DNA of 64,000 nt from Rhizobium sp. BT03 (GTDB lineage Bacteria; Pseudomonadota; Alphaproteobacteria; Rhizobiales; Rhizobiaceae), in contig NZ_CP125643.1 of NCBI RefSeq assembly GCF_030053155.1, positions 186,001 through 250,000 on the forward strand, given 5' to 3'. The position numbers were made by a program, and so were the translations under genes. The notes beneath the pieces are model-generated. The model saw nothing but the letters and a program-made list of their open reading frames with translations. It ran no database searches and was not told where the DNA came from. Below, piece after piece: positions 27,118 to 36,699 of this stretch; the stretch's first letter is position 1; every line of letters begins with the position of its first letter.

Positions 27118-27924
27118 GCAGGCTAATCCAGCTTCCGATCAGCGCTCCGACTTCGGCATGCTGAACGACGGCCAACGGTCATACAATTTGCCTGGGTTCC
27201 AAGTTCACAGGGCGACCGTGGCGACTTAGGCCCAGTAGCCGTTTTCGGCGTGTCCATTGGCTGTTTTTCGCCGCAACGTACGCCCCGCCTAAACTCGCTG
27301 CCGCGCAACTGCTTGGGCTGCCACGTCGTCGAAATCTTCTAACGGACATTTGCGCGTATGCAAGTAGCGCTGCTTGACTCTGCACTCGGCTATTGTTGCG
27401 ATTGCATATGATTCTCCATGCCAAACTTGCGCGACACCGTATCAAAAGAACATATTGCCGATTCAATGGCTCCTAGCCGCTGTGGGTATCGTCTATCACC
27501 TACCGGCGCTTGGGTGTGGATCGGCACCCCAGCGCAACCCCCCAGACGCTGGAGATTTGCTCCATTAGATCCGCCGCCCAACGTGTCCTATATGGCAGCC
27601 TCACCATTGTAAAATTCATGCTCCTAATGACACGCATCTGCGGTATGGATGAGTATCGCGGACCCTTGACAACCTTGAGCGGAAGGTCGGTGAGTATCGC
27701 GATACACGAGGCTTTGGCCGCGATCGCCGCCGTTTTGGATCGCCGCCAATGATAGCTGGACGTTGGGCTGCCATTGTCGATCCGTATGCGACGTTTGTCG
27801 ATACGTCAGAGACGACCGTGGTCCCAATCCGTAGGAAGATCGCAGTAAGCGTCAAGATATGCGGGATGCAACGGCGAGTGTCTGGGGATGCGCTCCCCTG
27901 TCAAGGTCGAGACCCCCTCCTCGA
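27118..27924. other. No recognisable gene
   Basis: This 800-base stretch holds no domain that I recognise, no nod box and no -24/-12 promoter. A short sequence, GAGTATCGCG, occurs twice near 27650 and 27690. Confidence 0.3.
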
Positions 27925-28698
27925 TCAGTGGCTTTCCCTTTTTGGGATACCTCTCCTTCGGTGGCGAAAGAATGAAACCGGGCTGGATATGTCGCTGGTC
28001 ATTTCGCGCGATTCAAATTGGCGCAGACTTTGCGGCTCGCTTGACGCGACGATCCCCCTGAGCTGAAGAAGGCCGGCCGCAATAGCGCCGAGCATTGGCG
28101 CACATATATAAAGCCAGAGTTGAGAGAGTGCCGCCCCTCCTGCGAAAAGTGCTGGGCCGATCGATCGTGCTGGATTCACAGAAGAACCCGAAACGGTGAT
28201 ACCGCCAAGGTGGATCGCAACTAAGGCAAGTCCAATCGCCAATCGTGCAACAGCGCCGCGTCCAGCCGTGCATTTGAGGAATACAGTTACGAACAGGAAC
28301 GTGGCGATAAACTCGAATAGGAACGCAGCTCTCCATCCGTAGACTACCCAGCCGGTTTGGGCGAAACCTTCTAGGGTGATATCGTAACCGCCGACCTTGT
28401 TCATAGCGATAAGGTAGAGCGTGCCTGCCGCCGCGATAGCTCCTGCACATTGGGCGGAGACATACGCGAGAAAGTCCCACACTCTCAATCGGCGCGACAC
28501 GAGGAAACCCAGGCTGACCGCCGGATTGAGATGCGCGCCCGAGACTGGGCCAATCGTGTAGGCCATTGCAACCACGGTCGTCCCGAAGGCTAAAGCGACA
28601 CCCAACAGGCCCACCTCTTGACGCATATAAAGCAATGTGCCGCAGCCGAGGAAGACAAGTGTGAAGGTCCCGAAGAATTCGCAAACATACTTTTTCAT
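27925..28698 (-). CDS. aqpZ: Aquaporin Z-like water channel
   Basis: The 257-residue membrane protein has six predicted helices and the two NPA boxes, SGAHLNPAVSLG and SGSSVNPARSIG, of the MIP family. The pattern after the second box and the start MKKYVCEFFGTFTLVFLGCG agree with AqpZ-type water channels. The tail after residue 225 is polar and longer than usual. It may relate to osmotic adaptation, possibly in nodules; that is inference. Confidence 0.9.
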   Translation of the reverse strand: MKKYVCEFFGTFTLVFLGCGTLLYMRQEVGLLGVALAFGTTVVAMAYTIGPVSGAHLNPAVSLGFLVSRRLRVWDFLAYVSAQCAGAIAAAGTLYLIAMNKVGGYDITLEGFAQTGWVVYGWRAAFLFEFIATFLFVTVFLKCTAGRGAVARLAIGLALVAIHLGGITVSGSSVNPARSIGPALFAGGAALSQLWLYICAPMLGAIAAGLLQLRGIVASSEPQSLRQFESREMTSDISSPVSFFRHRRRGIPKRESH

Positions 28699-28741
28699 TT
28701 TTCACTCCATTGATTTGACCCCACGTACTTTTCGGTGTCAT

Positions 28742-29394
28742 CCTCGTGCCGCCAAGCGTTCCGCATGCACCGAACCAATCATCGTGTCAGGTCCCGAAAA
28801 CCTCCGTAGTTGACTTCAATTGCGTCCTTGTCCGACGAGATCGGCATCAGAGCCTATGGTCAACCAGCGTCACCGATCACCAGCAAACGTCGTACCAAAT
28901 GAAATATGTTGCGCATCACAGCGATCGCTCTGATGACGTTCGGTCTTATGTTCGAAAGTGCCGTGAACAGGATAGGCAGGCGAACCGTACCGAGACGTAT
29001 GGACCCGAGCTGGGCTACGAACAAATCGCCAAGCAGCCCATCCTCAAATTATCGAAACAACGACCCTCTTCATGGCTCCAAGCGGAAGGTGGTGCAAAGC
29101 AGGAACCAGGACAAGGGTTGATAAGACCGCCAGGGACGTTCACGAGAAGTCGAGTAACGCCCCTTAGCCACGAACAGGCACATGATCCTTGGCGCGATTT
29201 GAAGTCCACGTGAATTCCCTTGTCCCCAGCGCAACCGTCGACATTTCTCGCAAATGTCGGGCATCCGCCACTTTTGTCAGGTTTGTCGTGATTGGAACGT
29301 TTTGTTCGCCGGTCTCTCCGTCAAATACACATCAACCTGCCCTCAACCCGCCCATTGATAAAAGAAAATCATCTTCTTGGCGCGTCGGAGCAGT
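28742..29394. other. No clear gene
   Basis: A 71-residue frame at 28906-29121 on the plus strand begins with a hydrophobic stretch (MLRITAIALMTFGLMFESA) that looks like a signal peptide, but the rest is polar and unrecognised. It may be the stub of a secreted protein. Nothing else is supported here. Confidence 0.25.
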
Positions 29395-29410
29395 TGGCAT
29401 GGTGTTTGCT
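29395..29410 (+). promoter_or_regulatory. Candidate sigma54 promoter upstream of the phasin gene
   Basis: TGGCATGGTGTTTGCT fits the -24/-12 consensus with one mismatch and correct GG-N10-GC spacing. It lies about 190 bases before the phasin ATG. No convincing NifA site was found upstream. Confidence 0.5.
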
Positions 29411-29598
29411 GATCCCTGGTTACAAGCGGCAGAAAGCAGTCTGCATGATGCCGGTTCATGAAACGAACGGAACGGAGGCCACCTGACCGTTCGTCATCGG
29501 ATCCGCGTTCTACCAAAGCGGCCATGCATAGTCCGCCGGCGGAAGGGGTCAATCCCGATGTCACAGCTTGCAACCAACTCAAAGAGAAGGAAAATGCA

Positions 29599-30054
29599 AT
29601 GACCAAGATTTCCGAAAGATCATTTGAAACGATCGAAAACCCGGGGTCATCGCCGCTCAAGGTGCCAGATCAGTTCGGCGCATCCGTTGAAAAGGGGAAC
29701 AAGCAGGTGACAGAGGCTCTTTTGAAATTTGCGTCCGGCGCTGAAGCGACACAGAAAATGCTGCCTCCGATCCTCGAAACGACAAGTCTATTCGGCAACG
29801 AATTGTGGTGGAAGACGATCGCTGCACTGCAAGCCGACGCCGAGGCCGGCTTCTCACATTTGCAAGCTTTGCTGGGCGCGAATTCGCCGTCGCAGATCCT
29901 CGAACAGCAGTCGACCTTTTTCCGCAAGCGCGTTGAGACAAGTTTGCAGCACGCCAAGGAAGTCCGGGAGCTCTCAAGCAGGGCGGTGGAGGAAATCTCA
30001 AAGCCGGTCAAGGATGCTTTTGACAAGGTCCTGACGAACCCCAAAGCGACGTAA
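29599..30054 (+). CDS. Phasin-family protein
   Basis: The 151-residue protein from the ATG at 29599 (MTKISERSFETIENP) is largely helical and alanine/glutamate-rich. It shows the phasin core: LFGNELWWKTIAALQADAEAGFSHLQALLGA and the heptad-like HAKEVRELSSRAVEEISKPVKDAF. Phasins coat polyhydroxybutyrate granules. GAGAAGG precedes this ATG, while the longer frame from 29458 lacks a good site. The possible sigma54 promoter upstream suggests expression in bacteroids, where such granules matter. Confidence 0.85.
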   Translation: MTKISERSFETIENPGSSPLKVPDQFGASVEKGNKQVTEALLKFASGAEATQKMLPPILETTSLFGNELWWKTIAALQADAEAGFSHLQALLGANSPSQILEQQSTFFRKRVETSLQHAKEVRELSSRAVEEISKPVKDAFDKVLTNPKAT

Positions 30055-30340
30055 AGTAGACTCGGCACTAAGATCAGGGCTGGACGAATCATGATCGGAG
30101 CCGCTTTCGAGGAGACAACATTATGCGGCCGACTGATGTTTCATCTGTTCGCGGCGCTGGCGAATTCCGGCGTGATCTGGTCAGAGAGCGGACCCGTGCC
30201 GGCCCGGAGGAACGTGGTAGGCGCGGCGGCGGCCGCCGCTGATAAGCTTGCCAGGGCCTCATCTGGTGGCTGGCCACAAAGTGCGCGAGGCCATCGCACC
30301 TTACGAGGCTCTTAGATGGTTACATGTGGGGGATAGTAAA

Positions 30341-30895
30341 ATGATTGTAGCTGTTCCAAATAGCGGGGCGTCACGGATTAACCAATCCGGTGTAGAAGCA
30401 TTACGAGAATTTCCTAACTTTCCGATAGGCGGGATCTTGTTCAAGGATATAGCGCCTATGCTGGCTGGTAGAGGTGCATTGGGCGAAGTCGTTTCTACCG
30501 TCGCAAGCCAAGTGTCGGGAACAGAAATCGATGCCATTTTGGCGGTTGATGCGCGTGGTTTCATCTTGGGCGCCTCATTGGCTGATAGGCTCGGTTGCGG
30601 TTTCATCATGGTAAGGAAACCCGGTAAACTGCCGGGGGACGTCCTCTCATTTGAATACAGCTGTGAATACTGCTCCGGAACCCTGGAGGTAACTGCCGGC
30701 CTCATCGGTGACGGCCTGCGATGCCTGATTGCTGATGACCTTCTAGCGACGGGTGGCACTGCTCGGGCGACTGGGAATTTTGTCAAGTCCCAAGGCGGAG
30801 AGATCGCCGGATACGCATTCATACTCGAAATCGAAGTTTTGAAAGGCAGGCGTCAATTGGACGACGCACCAGTGATCAGTGCGATGACGTGCTAG
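30341..30895 (+). CDS. Adenine phosphoribosyltransferase-like protein
   Basis: The protein of about 184 residues has the type I phosphoribosyltransferase PRPP-binding loop in CLIADDLLATGGTARA and the APRT-like segments FPIGGILFKDIAPML and ILAVDARGFILGASLA. The start at 30341 follows GGGGGAT. Such enzymes join a base to PRPP. It opens a tight cluster with a radical-SAM protein and, further on, a PRPP-synthetase paralogue. It may therefore use a special base rather than adenine (inference). Confidence 0.8.
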   Translation: MIVAVPNSGASRINQSGVEALREFPNFPIGGILFKDIAPMLAGRGALGEVVSTVASQVSGTEIDAILAVDARGFILGASLADRLGCGFIMVRKPGKLPGDVLSFEYSCEYCSGTLEVTAGLIGDGLRCLIADDLLATGGTARATGNFVKSQGGEIAGYAFILEIEVLKGRRQLDDAPVISAMTC

Positions 30896-30926
30896 CGCAG
30901 CAACATAGACGTAAGGAGGCAAGCGC

Positions 30927-32195
30927 ATGAATACCCCTGATTGGCTTTCGACACCGCAGGACGTGCATGTAGCCAGTCAGACGCTACAGGCCCTCGTCAC
31001 AAGTGAACTTTCGAAACGAGTCGTCTCGGAAAACGAAATTAAAACGATCTATCTGTTTCTAACCCGCAAGTGCAATTTGGGATGCCACCACTGTTATATC
31101 GCAGGCGTCGGGCCCAAGGCCAAGGGCATTGATTTCAACCTGGAGGCGATCCAAGGACTGATCGAGCAAGCACTACCCAATGGGCTGCGCAAGGTTAAGG
31201 TTTCCGGGGGTGAACCGATGGTTCACAAGGAATTCATGGCAGTCATGGAATATCTCGCATCCTGTGGGCTGAAGGAGCTGGTTTTCGAGACGAATGGAAC
31301 CCTCTTTGACGAGTTCACGATCGAGCAGCTAAGTAGGCTCCCCAATTTGACGGTCTTCATCAGCCTCGACCATTTCGACCCAGAGGCGCACGACGCTTTC
31401 AGAGCAAAATCGGGTGCGTTCGCCAAGACTGCGATTGTCCTGCAGCGGCTTGGAAAAACTGACATCTCTACGGTGGTAACGACGACTGCCTATCGCAACA
31501 ACTATGACAAGGTGATTTCGATTATAGATTTGGTGCTCGGCTGGGGCATCAAGAAGCATCGGACGCTGCTCAACATACATCCGATGGGCAACGCGCGCAG
31601 CCATGAGGACAATGCGATAAGCTTGGAGGAATGCAAGCTACTGATAGGCGATCTTTTGAAATCTCCCCATTTTGAGAGTGGCGCTGCATACATGACTCTG
31701 CCGCCGGCTCTGATGCCTCTCAAGTATCTGAACGGCGTGCATACTTGCGGTTGGGGCGACAACGTACTGGGCATACTGTCGAACGGACAAGTTTCGATGT
31801 GCAGTGCCTCCTACGATGATCCGGAAATGATCGCCGGCAATGCCTTCGAAATGCCCTTGATGGAAATCTGGCGCAACAGCCCGTTCTTCCATGAGCTACG
31901 CGAGGTGGTGAGTGGCGAGGTTAAGGGCGTCTGCGGCAACTGCGTGTTTTATCCAGTCTGTCGCGGCGTCTGCAAGATGAGTAGCTGGTCGCACTATGGT
32001 GAAAAGGACGCGCCCTATCCGCTGTGCCAGGAACTTTACAATAACGGAGGTTTTCCGGAGTACGCCCTGGTGGACCCGACGAAAGATTCCACCTACCGCC
32101 GCGGAGTTATAGCGAAAGAGCGTCGGCCCGCCGCCGAAGCTCCTGTCTATAACTTCTCGGAGGAAATCGCGGCTGCTGCGCAACACACTCACTAA
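30927..32195 (+). CDS. Radical SAM protein with SPASM-type C-terminus
   Basis: The 422-residue protein has the cluster motif CNLGCHHC (cysteines 49, 53, 56) within TRKCNLGCHHCYIAG, an early KVSGGEPMVH SAM-binding segment and a TIM-barrel-like core. The C-terminal domain is rich in cysteines (HTCGWGD, VSMCSAS, GVCGNCVFYPVCRGVCKM and a final PLC), as in SPASM auxiliary-cluster domains of peptide-modifying enzymes. AAGGAGG precedes the ATG. It lies 31 bases after the phosphoribosyltransferase gene. The likely substrate is one of the two small proteins encoded next, but no classical RiPP precursor is obvious. Confidence 0.88.
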   Translation: MNTPDWLSTPQDVHVASQTLQALVTSELSKRVVSENEIKTIYLFLTRKCNLGCHHCYIAGVGPKAKGIDFNLEAIQGLIEQALPNGLRKVKVSGGEPMVHKEFMAVMEYLASCGLKELVFETNGTLFDEFTIEQLSRLPNLTVFISLDHFDPEAHDAFRAKSGAFAKTAIVLQRLGKTDISTVVTTTAYRNNYDKVISIIDLVLGWGIKKHRTLLNIHPMGNARSHEDNAISLEECKLLIGDLLKSPHFESGAAYMTLPPALMPLKYLNGVHTCGWGDNVLGILSNGQVSMCSASYDDPEMIAGNAFEMPLMEIWRNSPFFHELREVVSGEVKGVCGNCVFYPVCRGVCKMSSWSHYGEKDAPYPLCQELYNNGGFPEYALVDPTKDSTYRRGVIAKERRPAAEAPVYNFSEEIAAAAQHTH

Positions 32196-32275
32196 CGCAG
32201 GAGGCGCGACGTAATAATTGCTGTGTCGACGACGTAATTTAACCAGGTCAACAAAAATAACGTGGAGGATTGAGG

Positions 32276-32770
32276 ATGAGCAGAGCTTTCCGAGGTGCGG
32301 CGGGTGTGGCGCACACACTTGCGAACAACGCGATACGATCCGGCAACAAAGCAGCCGCCCAGCAAGCCCAGGTGATTTCTCGTCTTGCGGAAGGACTCGC
32401 CCGGCTGCAGGCGGGTTTGGATGACCAAGCTCAGCAATTGACGGCTGGCCTTGTAAAATTAGAGCAATCGCTAAAGGTGTCACGCAGATCGCAACGGTCG
32501 AAATCCGGCTCACTCGCTGCTAACGGCGAACTACAAGACTACTACGTTGATATAACCGCCTCGAAGAAATTTGGCAAAGCCAATTGGCCGCGCGCCGCCG
32601 ATTCAGGTCTTGTAGGACGCCGCATTGGGCGAGGACCGGTTAGGATGACTGGTTCCGACACACAATCGGCAAAGGCGGTTACCGCCGCATTCGCCAAACT
32701 TCTCTCGGCTCAGGCACAATTGCTGCAGATACGCAGTGAAGTGGAAGACCTCAAGAAGGTTCAGAGGTAG
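32276..32770 (+). CDS. Unknown helical protein in the radical-SAM cluster
   Basis: The 164-residue protein from the ATG at 32276 (GGAGG upstream) is alanine/glutamine-rich and probably coiled-coil in residues 20-75 and 120-160. Between them lies a distinct segment, LQDYYVDITASKKFGKANW, followed by a glycine/arginine stretch (GRRIGRGPVRM). I recognise no family. The position directly after the radical-SAM gene makes it a candidate substrate, scaffold or partner. Confidence 0.6.
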   Translation: MSRAFRGAAGVAHTLANNAIRSGNKAAAQQAQVISRLAEGLARLQAGLDDQAQQLTAGLVKLEQSLKVSRRSQRSKSGSLAANGELQDYYVDITASKKFGKANWPRAADSGLVGRRIGRGPVRMTGSDTQSAKAVTAAFAKLLSAQAQLLQIRSEVEDLKKVQR

Positions 32771-32775
32771 CGGCA

Positions 32776-33105
32776 ATGGCTAGTTCCCGACTGTTTGGCT
32801 ACGCCGTTGACGAAGAGGATGGCAAGCTGGTAATCGTGATTGACGGATTGCTTGCCGAAAGTTGCATCCGGCAAATTCGGGACAGCGCCCAGACGGGCCG
32901 CGGTGGTGAACTCTTGTCGCGATTGCTGCCGGTAAGTTCGGTTTACAAGCTTATGTCTGGACAAGAGGAACGCGCTGAAGAAACGCTCAGCCTTGAACAG
33001 TTGCTTGGACAAAACGTCGACCAGAGTTTCGCTTCCTTCGAACAACAGTTCGCCGACCTGAGGCAGACACTAGCCGAATTCGGCAGCCCGGAAAGTTCGA
33101 AATAA
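32776..33105 (+). CDS. Unknown small acidic protein in the radical-SAM cluster
   Basis: The 109-residue protein begins MASSRLFGYAVDEEDGKL, has a short beta-like N-terminal part and an acidic helical C-terminal half. There is one cysteine, no membrane segment and no recognised domain. It starts five bases after the preceding stop and ends 29 bases before the nucleotidyltransferase gene, so it is firmly part of the operon. Confidence 0.6.
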   Translation: MASSRLFGYAVDEEDGKLVIVIDGLLAESCIRQIRDSAQTGRGGELLSRLLPVSSVYKLMSGQEERAEETLSLEQLLGQNVDQSFASFEQQFADLRQTLAEFGSPESSK

Positions 33106-33134
33106 ATCACGCAGCCGTATCAGGAGTCTCCGCG

Positions 33135-34250
33135 ATGCTTCGGTTGTCACCAGAAGACTCTATTTTGCTGATCACCTGCCGGGCCTACCTACGACCCGAG
33201 GATGAAGAGCGTTTGGTCCGTCTCTGCAAGGAGCCTGTCAACTGGCCCTATGTGGTATGGCGCGCCGAGCATAATCGGACGGTGCCGCTGCTTGAGAATC
33301 ACTTGCGCCGCCTCGATTTGTTGACACTATTGCCTACTGAGGCGGCGCATTACGTTCAGTGCTGGACTGTCATGTCAAAGGTCAGGTCCGCACTCGAATT
33401 TCGCAATCTGCCAGAAATCATGGATGCGCTGGATCGGGCCGGCATCGCCTGGTTCCTGGTGAAGGGACCAGATCTCGCGCTTCTCCACTATCCCGATCCA
33501 CTCCTACGGCCGATGACCGATCTCGACATCATGGTCAAGCCCGCTGACGCGCAGCGCGTGCAGCGGCTCATGTTCGATCTCGGCTACCGGCACGGTATTT
33601 TCGACCCTTCAAATGGCAACTGGCATCCGGAACGAAAGGAACTCGATGACGAAACCTTCCGCGAAAGCTATTCCTTGCCGGTGTTTGTAAGGATAGAATC
33701 CGTTGAATCTCCGTTCCCTGGTCCCGCGGTGCCACGCCAGCTGCGCTACCGCCACGTAAAGGGATACATCGATTCCGCGAAGAAGCTGCACATGCCCATC
33801 TTCATTGATATGCATGTAAATCTCTCCGTCGGCATCGATGTCGAAGACATATGGTCAGGCGTGCGTCTTGCAAACGGTCTAGGCCGCATATTGCAGGTCC
33901 AATCCGCGACTGGCGCCGTCTGGTTCCTTTCGGCCAGGCTTTATCACGAGGCCTTCCTTTATAATTCGCTTCGACTATTGATGTTCGGCGATCTTCATGC
34001 GGTTCTACACAAAGAAATGGCGAATATTAGCTGGGCGGAGGTCGCTGCGATAGGTTACAAATACGAGATGAGGCCGGCGTTATATTTCGTCCTGACGCAG
34101 ATGAAGCGCATCTGTGGGATAGACATACCGTCCGAGTTCCTAGAGCTCATTCGACCTGATCAAACCGAGGTACCACTTCAACATGATTGGGGCGACGTGT
34201 TGCCCAAACTGCTGTCTATTCCCACTGTTAACGATCTTGAGCTGGCGTAA
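33135..34250 (+). CDS. Nucleotidyltransferase-family protein (NTP_transf_5 type)
   Basis: The 371-residue protein contains WFLVKGPDLALLHYPDPLLRPMTDLDIMVKP (split here: the KG motif near residue 115, then RPMTDLDIMV near 132). This is the pattern of the uncharacterised NTP_transf_5 nucleotidyltransferases that often occur in peptide natural-product clusters. The DxD gives the metal-binding pair. GGAG precedes the ATG. It could transfer a nucleotidyl or phosphoryl group to the cluster's product, which would fit the two PRPP-related enzymes beside it (inference). Confidence 0.75.
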   Translation: MLRLSPEDSILLITCRAYLRPEDEERLVRLCKEPVNWPYVVWRAEHNRTVPLLENHLRRLDLLTLLPTEAAHYVQCWTVMSKVRSALEFRNLPEIMDALDRAGIAWFLVKGPDLALLHYPDPLLRPMTDLDIMVKPADAQRVQRLMFDLGYRHGIFDPSNGNWHPERKELDDETFRESYSLPVFVRIESVESPFPGPAVPRQLRYRHVKGYIDSAKKLHMPIFIDMHVNLSVGIDVEDIWSGVRLANGLGRILQVQSATGAVWFLSARLYHEAFLYNSLRLLMFGDLHAVLHKEMANISWAEVAAIGYKYEMRPALYFVLTQMKRICGIDIPSEFLELIRPDQTEVPLQHDWGDVLPKLLSIPTVNDLELA

Positions 34251-34252
34251 AT

Positions 34253-35194
34253 ATGGCGCCCGAGTCACCATATCGTACAGATCCTGCGGCGAACGACCTT
34301 CGTATCGCAGCAACCGAAACCTCTGCAAAGTTTGCGTCAACAGTCCATCGGGCCCTCACGCGGTCAGGAATAACGATCCTAAACACGCAGGTGTTCAGCA
34401 ATGGCCAGATGGCTGTCACTCCGCGCGACGGCGGGCTTGGCGGAAATGTGGTGGTCGTGCAAACATTTCCTGACAGCGTTCATGATCGTCTTTTCGAGTT
34501 GTTCCTAGCGCTTGGTGCCGTGCGGGCGCGGGGTCCCCGCACGATTACCGCTGTTCTTCCCTACCTCCCATATTCGCGTTCGGATCGCCCTGCCTTCGAC
34601 GGCGGACCTGTACCGGTGCGAATCCTTGCGGGGATTATCGAAACGCTCGGTATAGATCGGCTGATAACTTTCGAACTCCATGTTCCTCAGCTGTGCGCCG
34701 CATTTGCCTGTCCTGTCGTCAATCTTCAGTTCGCTCCCGCCCTAGTTCGCCATCTCGGTTCTGCGGCCGTCGATGGCGACATGGTCGTTTCACCGGACTT
34801 CGGCGGAGCGAAGCGAGCTGAGCACTTGGCGGCCCTGCTCGGCTGCCCATTCGCTGTCATGCGCAAGCACCGCAGAGACGATGATGACTTTCGGGAGAGC
34901 GTCGAGATTCTGGGGGACGTTGCTGGCCGGACGATCATCCTGATTGACGACGAAATCAACAGTGGTCAGACGGCTTTTTCAGCCGCCGCACATCTCAAAG
35001 CGGCAGGCGCTCGCAAGATAACCCTTGCCGCAGCCCATGCCATATTCACGCCGTCGCTGAACGAAAACTGGGGACGGTCTCAGATCGACCGCATCGTTGT
35101 GACCGACAGCGTCGGACGTACCGACAATTTCCCCGACAGTGTCGAAGTAGTCTCGATCGGCAACGAAATTGCAGGCGCGCTGCAGGCACGCTGA
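34253..35194 (+). CDS. Ribose-phosphate pyrophosphokinase paralogue
   Basis: The 313-residue protein follows the PRPP-synthetase layout: TAVLPYLPYSRSDRP in place of the usual ATP-binding PYARQDRK loop, MVVSPDFGGAKRAEHLA, and the ribose-5-phosphate loop region TIILIDDEINSGQT, which differs from the canonical DDxxxTGGT. The changes suggest a specialised or altered enzyme rather than the housekeeping one. It begins two bases after the nucleotidyltransferase stop. Together with the phosphoribosyltransferase at 30341 it implies local PRPP supply and use in this pathway. Confidence 0.82.
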   Translation: MAPESPYRTDPAANDLRIAATETSAKFASTVHRALTRSGITILNTQVFSNGQMAVTPRDGGLGGNVVVVQTFPDSVHDRLFELFLALGAVRARGPRTITAVLPYLPYSRSDRPAFDGGPVPVRILAGIIETLGIDRLITFELHVPQLCAAFACPVVNLQFAPALVRHLGSAAVDGDMVVSPDFGGAKRAEHLAALLGCPFAVMRKHRRDDDDFRESVEILGDVAGRTIILIDDEINSGQTAFSAAAHLKAAGARKITLAAAHAIFTPSLNENWGRSQIDRIVVTDSVGRTDNFPDSVEVVSIGNEIAGALQAR

Positions 35195-35200
35195 GAAGCA

Positions 35201-36235
35201 TTACCTGAAATCTAGCATCACGCGATTAACACGTGGATCGAGCGCCTGCTCGAATGCCTCTTGGGCGTTTGACGAGGGCCAAAGATTGACCTGCAGCACG
35301 TCGAAGCGTGCGGCATGTTCAACGATGGTTCGAATGGCATTTCTCACGTCGTCCGCGCTTTGGGCTATGGTGCCGATCAGTTCAATTTCCCGGTAATGCA
35401 GAAAGTTAGCGCCTACCGATAACAAATCGGACGTCGGAATCGATTGGTAGAGTACAATCCTGGCACCGCGTGACGCCGCAGCTATGGCCCCCTGAATGCC
35501 TCTGACACCGAAGCGCGTGCAAAAGATGCAGTCGAAGCCCCAGCCATCCGTTAATTTCTCGACGAGTTTCGGATCAGACAGAGAATGAACTGACCCCGTT
35601 GCATGGGCGCCGGTCGACATCACAGGCCCATGCGTTGCCACGTCGTCATCGAAAAGGTAAACGTCGCATCCTTTGGTTGTCAGAAGTATCGAATGGAGAA
35701 GGCCCATCGTGCCTCCGCCGATGACGGCCACAGTGTCTCCAGCCTTTGCACGCGCCCTATTTATGCCGCGTGCCACGCAGGCGACAGGTTCAACTAACGC
35801 GGCACGCTCGGGAGCCAAAAAGGAAGGTACGGAAAAAACCTGATAGGCGGGTACGCCCACAAAATTGGCCAATCCCCCCGGCCCCTGCGGCACCCCTCCT
35901 CTCGCTTTAGGATTTAAATATGCACAGTGGTTGTCCAGTCCGAGGCGGCAGGCACGACATTGGCCGCATCTGCGCATTAAAAGCACCGCAACGCGGTCTC
36001 CTACGCGCAGGCCATCCGGTACATCGTCCGGCAGAGACACGATCGTGCCTGACAACTCGTGCCCGCCCCAATAGGGGTAAGTCGGCTTGGCGCCCCGATA
36101 AACGCGTTGCTCCGGTGTGCAGAGTCCACACAACTCTATCCGCACACCGACTTCGGACGATACGGCGAGTGGAACCGACAATGTCCATTCTTCAACCTTG
36201 CGGGGGCAAGTAATTACGAGTCCACGAACCTCCAT
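35201..36235 (-). CDS. Zinc-dependent alcohol dehydrogenase-family protein
   Basis: The protein of about 344 residues from the ATG at 36235 (GAGAGG upstream) has the medium-chain dehydrogenase features: CGLCTPEQ, GHELSGTIV, the structural zinc cysteines in CGQCRACRLGLDNHC and the nucleotide-binding VAVIGGGTMGLLHS. It is convergent with the PRPP-synthetase gene, six bases apart. The longer frame to 36310 lacks a ribosome site. The substrate is unknown; a polyol or the cluster product would fit. Confidence 0.85.
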   Translation of the reverse strand: MEVRGLVITCPRKVEEWTLSVPLAVSSEVGVRIELCGLCTPEQRVYRGAKPTYPYWGGHELSGTIVSLPDDVPDGLRVGDRVAVLLMRRCGQCRACRLGLDNHCAYLNPKARGGVPQGPGGLANFVGVPAYQVFSVPSFLAPERAALVEPVACVARGINRARAKAGDTVAVIGGGTMGLLHSILLTTKGCDVYLFDDDVATHGPVMSTGAHATGSVHSLSDPKLVEKLTDGWGFDCIFCTRFGVRGIQGAIAAASRGARIVLYQSIPTSDLLSVGANFLHYREIELIGTIAQSADDVRNAIRTIVEHAARFDVLQVNLWPSSNAQEAFEQALDPRVNRVMLDFR

Positions 36236-36333
36236 ACGAGACCTCTCGCTCCCCGACACACCGACTATCCTAATATGTACACTTACTTGCATCCAGAATC
36301 TAGCCAACAACCACAGGCGGCAGTCAGAAAGCT

Positions 36334-36475
36334 GATGAAATCACGTGCCTTGCTGGCGGGCTTGCTTATGTCCTGGGTCTTGACAAGCTTCTCGGAGATA
36401 TCGTCGGCGCAAACGGCAAAGGACGTTTCAAGCGGCAGAAGTGTTCCCTTGCGCAAGGAGCGACGAAACTATTGA
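36334..36475 (+). CDS. Short frame with signal peptide, possibly a gene stub
   Basis: The 46-residue frame MKSRALLAGLLMSWVLTS continues to a plausible signal-peptidase site after SSAQ, then a short basic tail. It may be the start of a lost periplasmic protein. No ribosome site is evident. Little else is seen between 36236 and 36700. Confidence 0.25.
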
Positions 36476-36699
36476 AGGTAGAGTGGAGCGCTTGGGCCGC
36501 GTCAATGCCACCAGCCTCAAACACGAGCCGCGGTTTACCAGCCCGTTCTTCGATGCATCCTCATCTCTGCGAAGATGCCATGTCGCCTTCCCTCATCTGC
36601 CCGCGCGAACCCTCCTAAGAGCCTATCGCCACATCGTCCAAAGCTTCATCCTTCGTGGCGCACCGGTTCGAACCGAACAGACCAACAATCCGAGTCGCA

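Noticed and set aside
27118..27924. nod box for the NolL-like gene
   Set aside because: No AAACAATC-ATTTTAC core or paired ATCC/GGAT halves were found in the 800 bases upstream.
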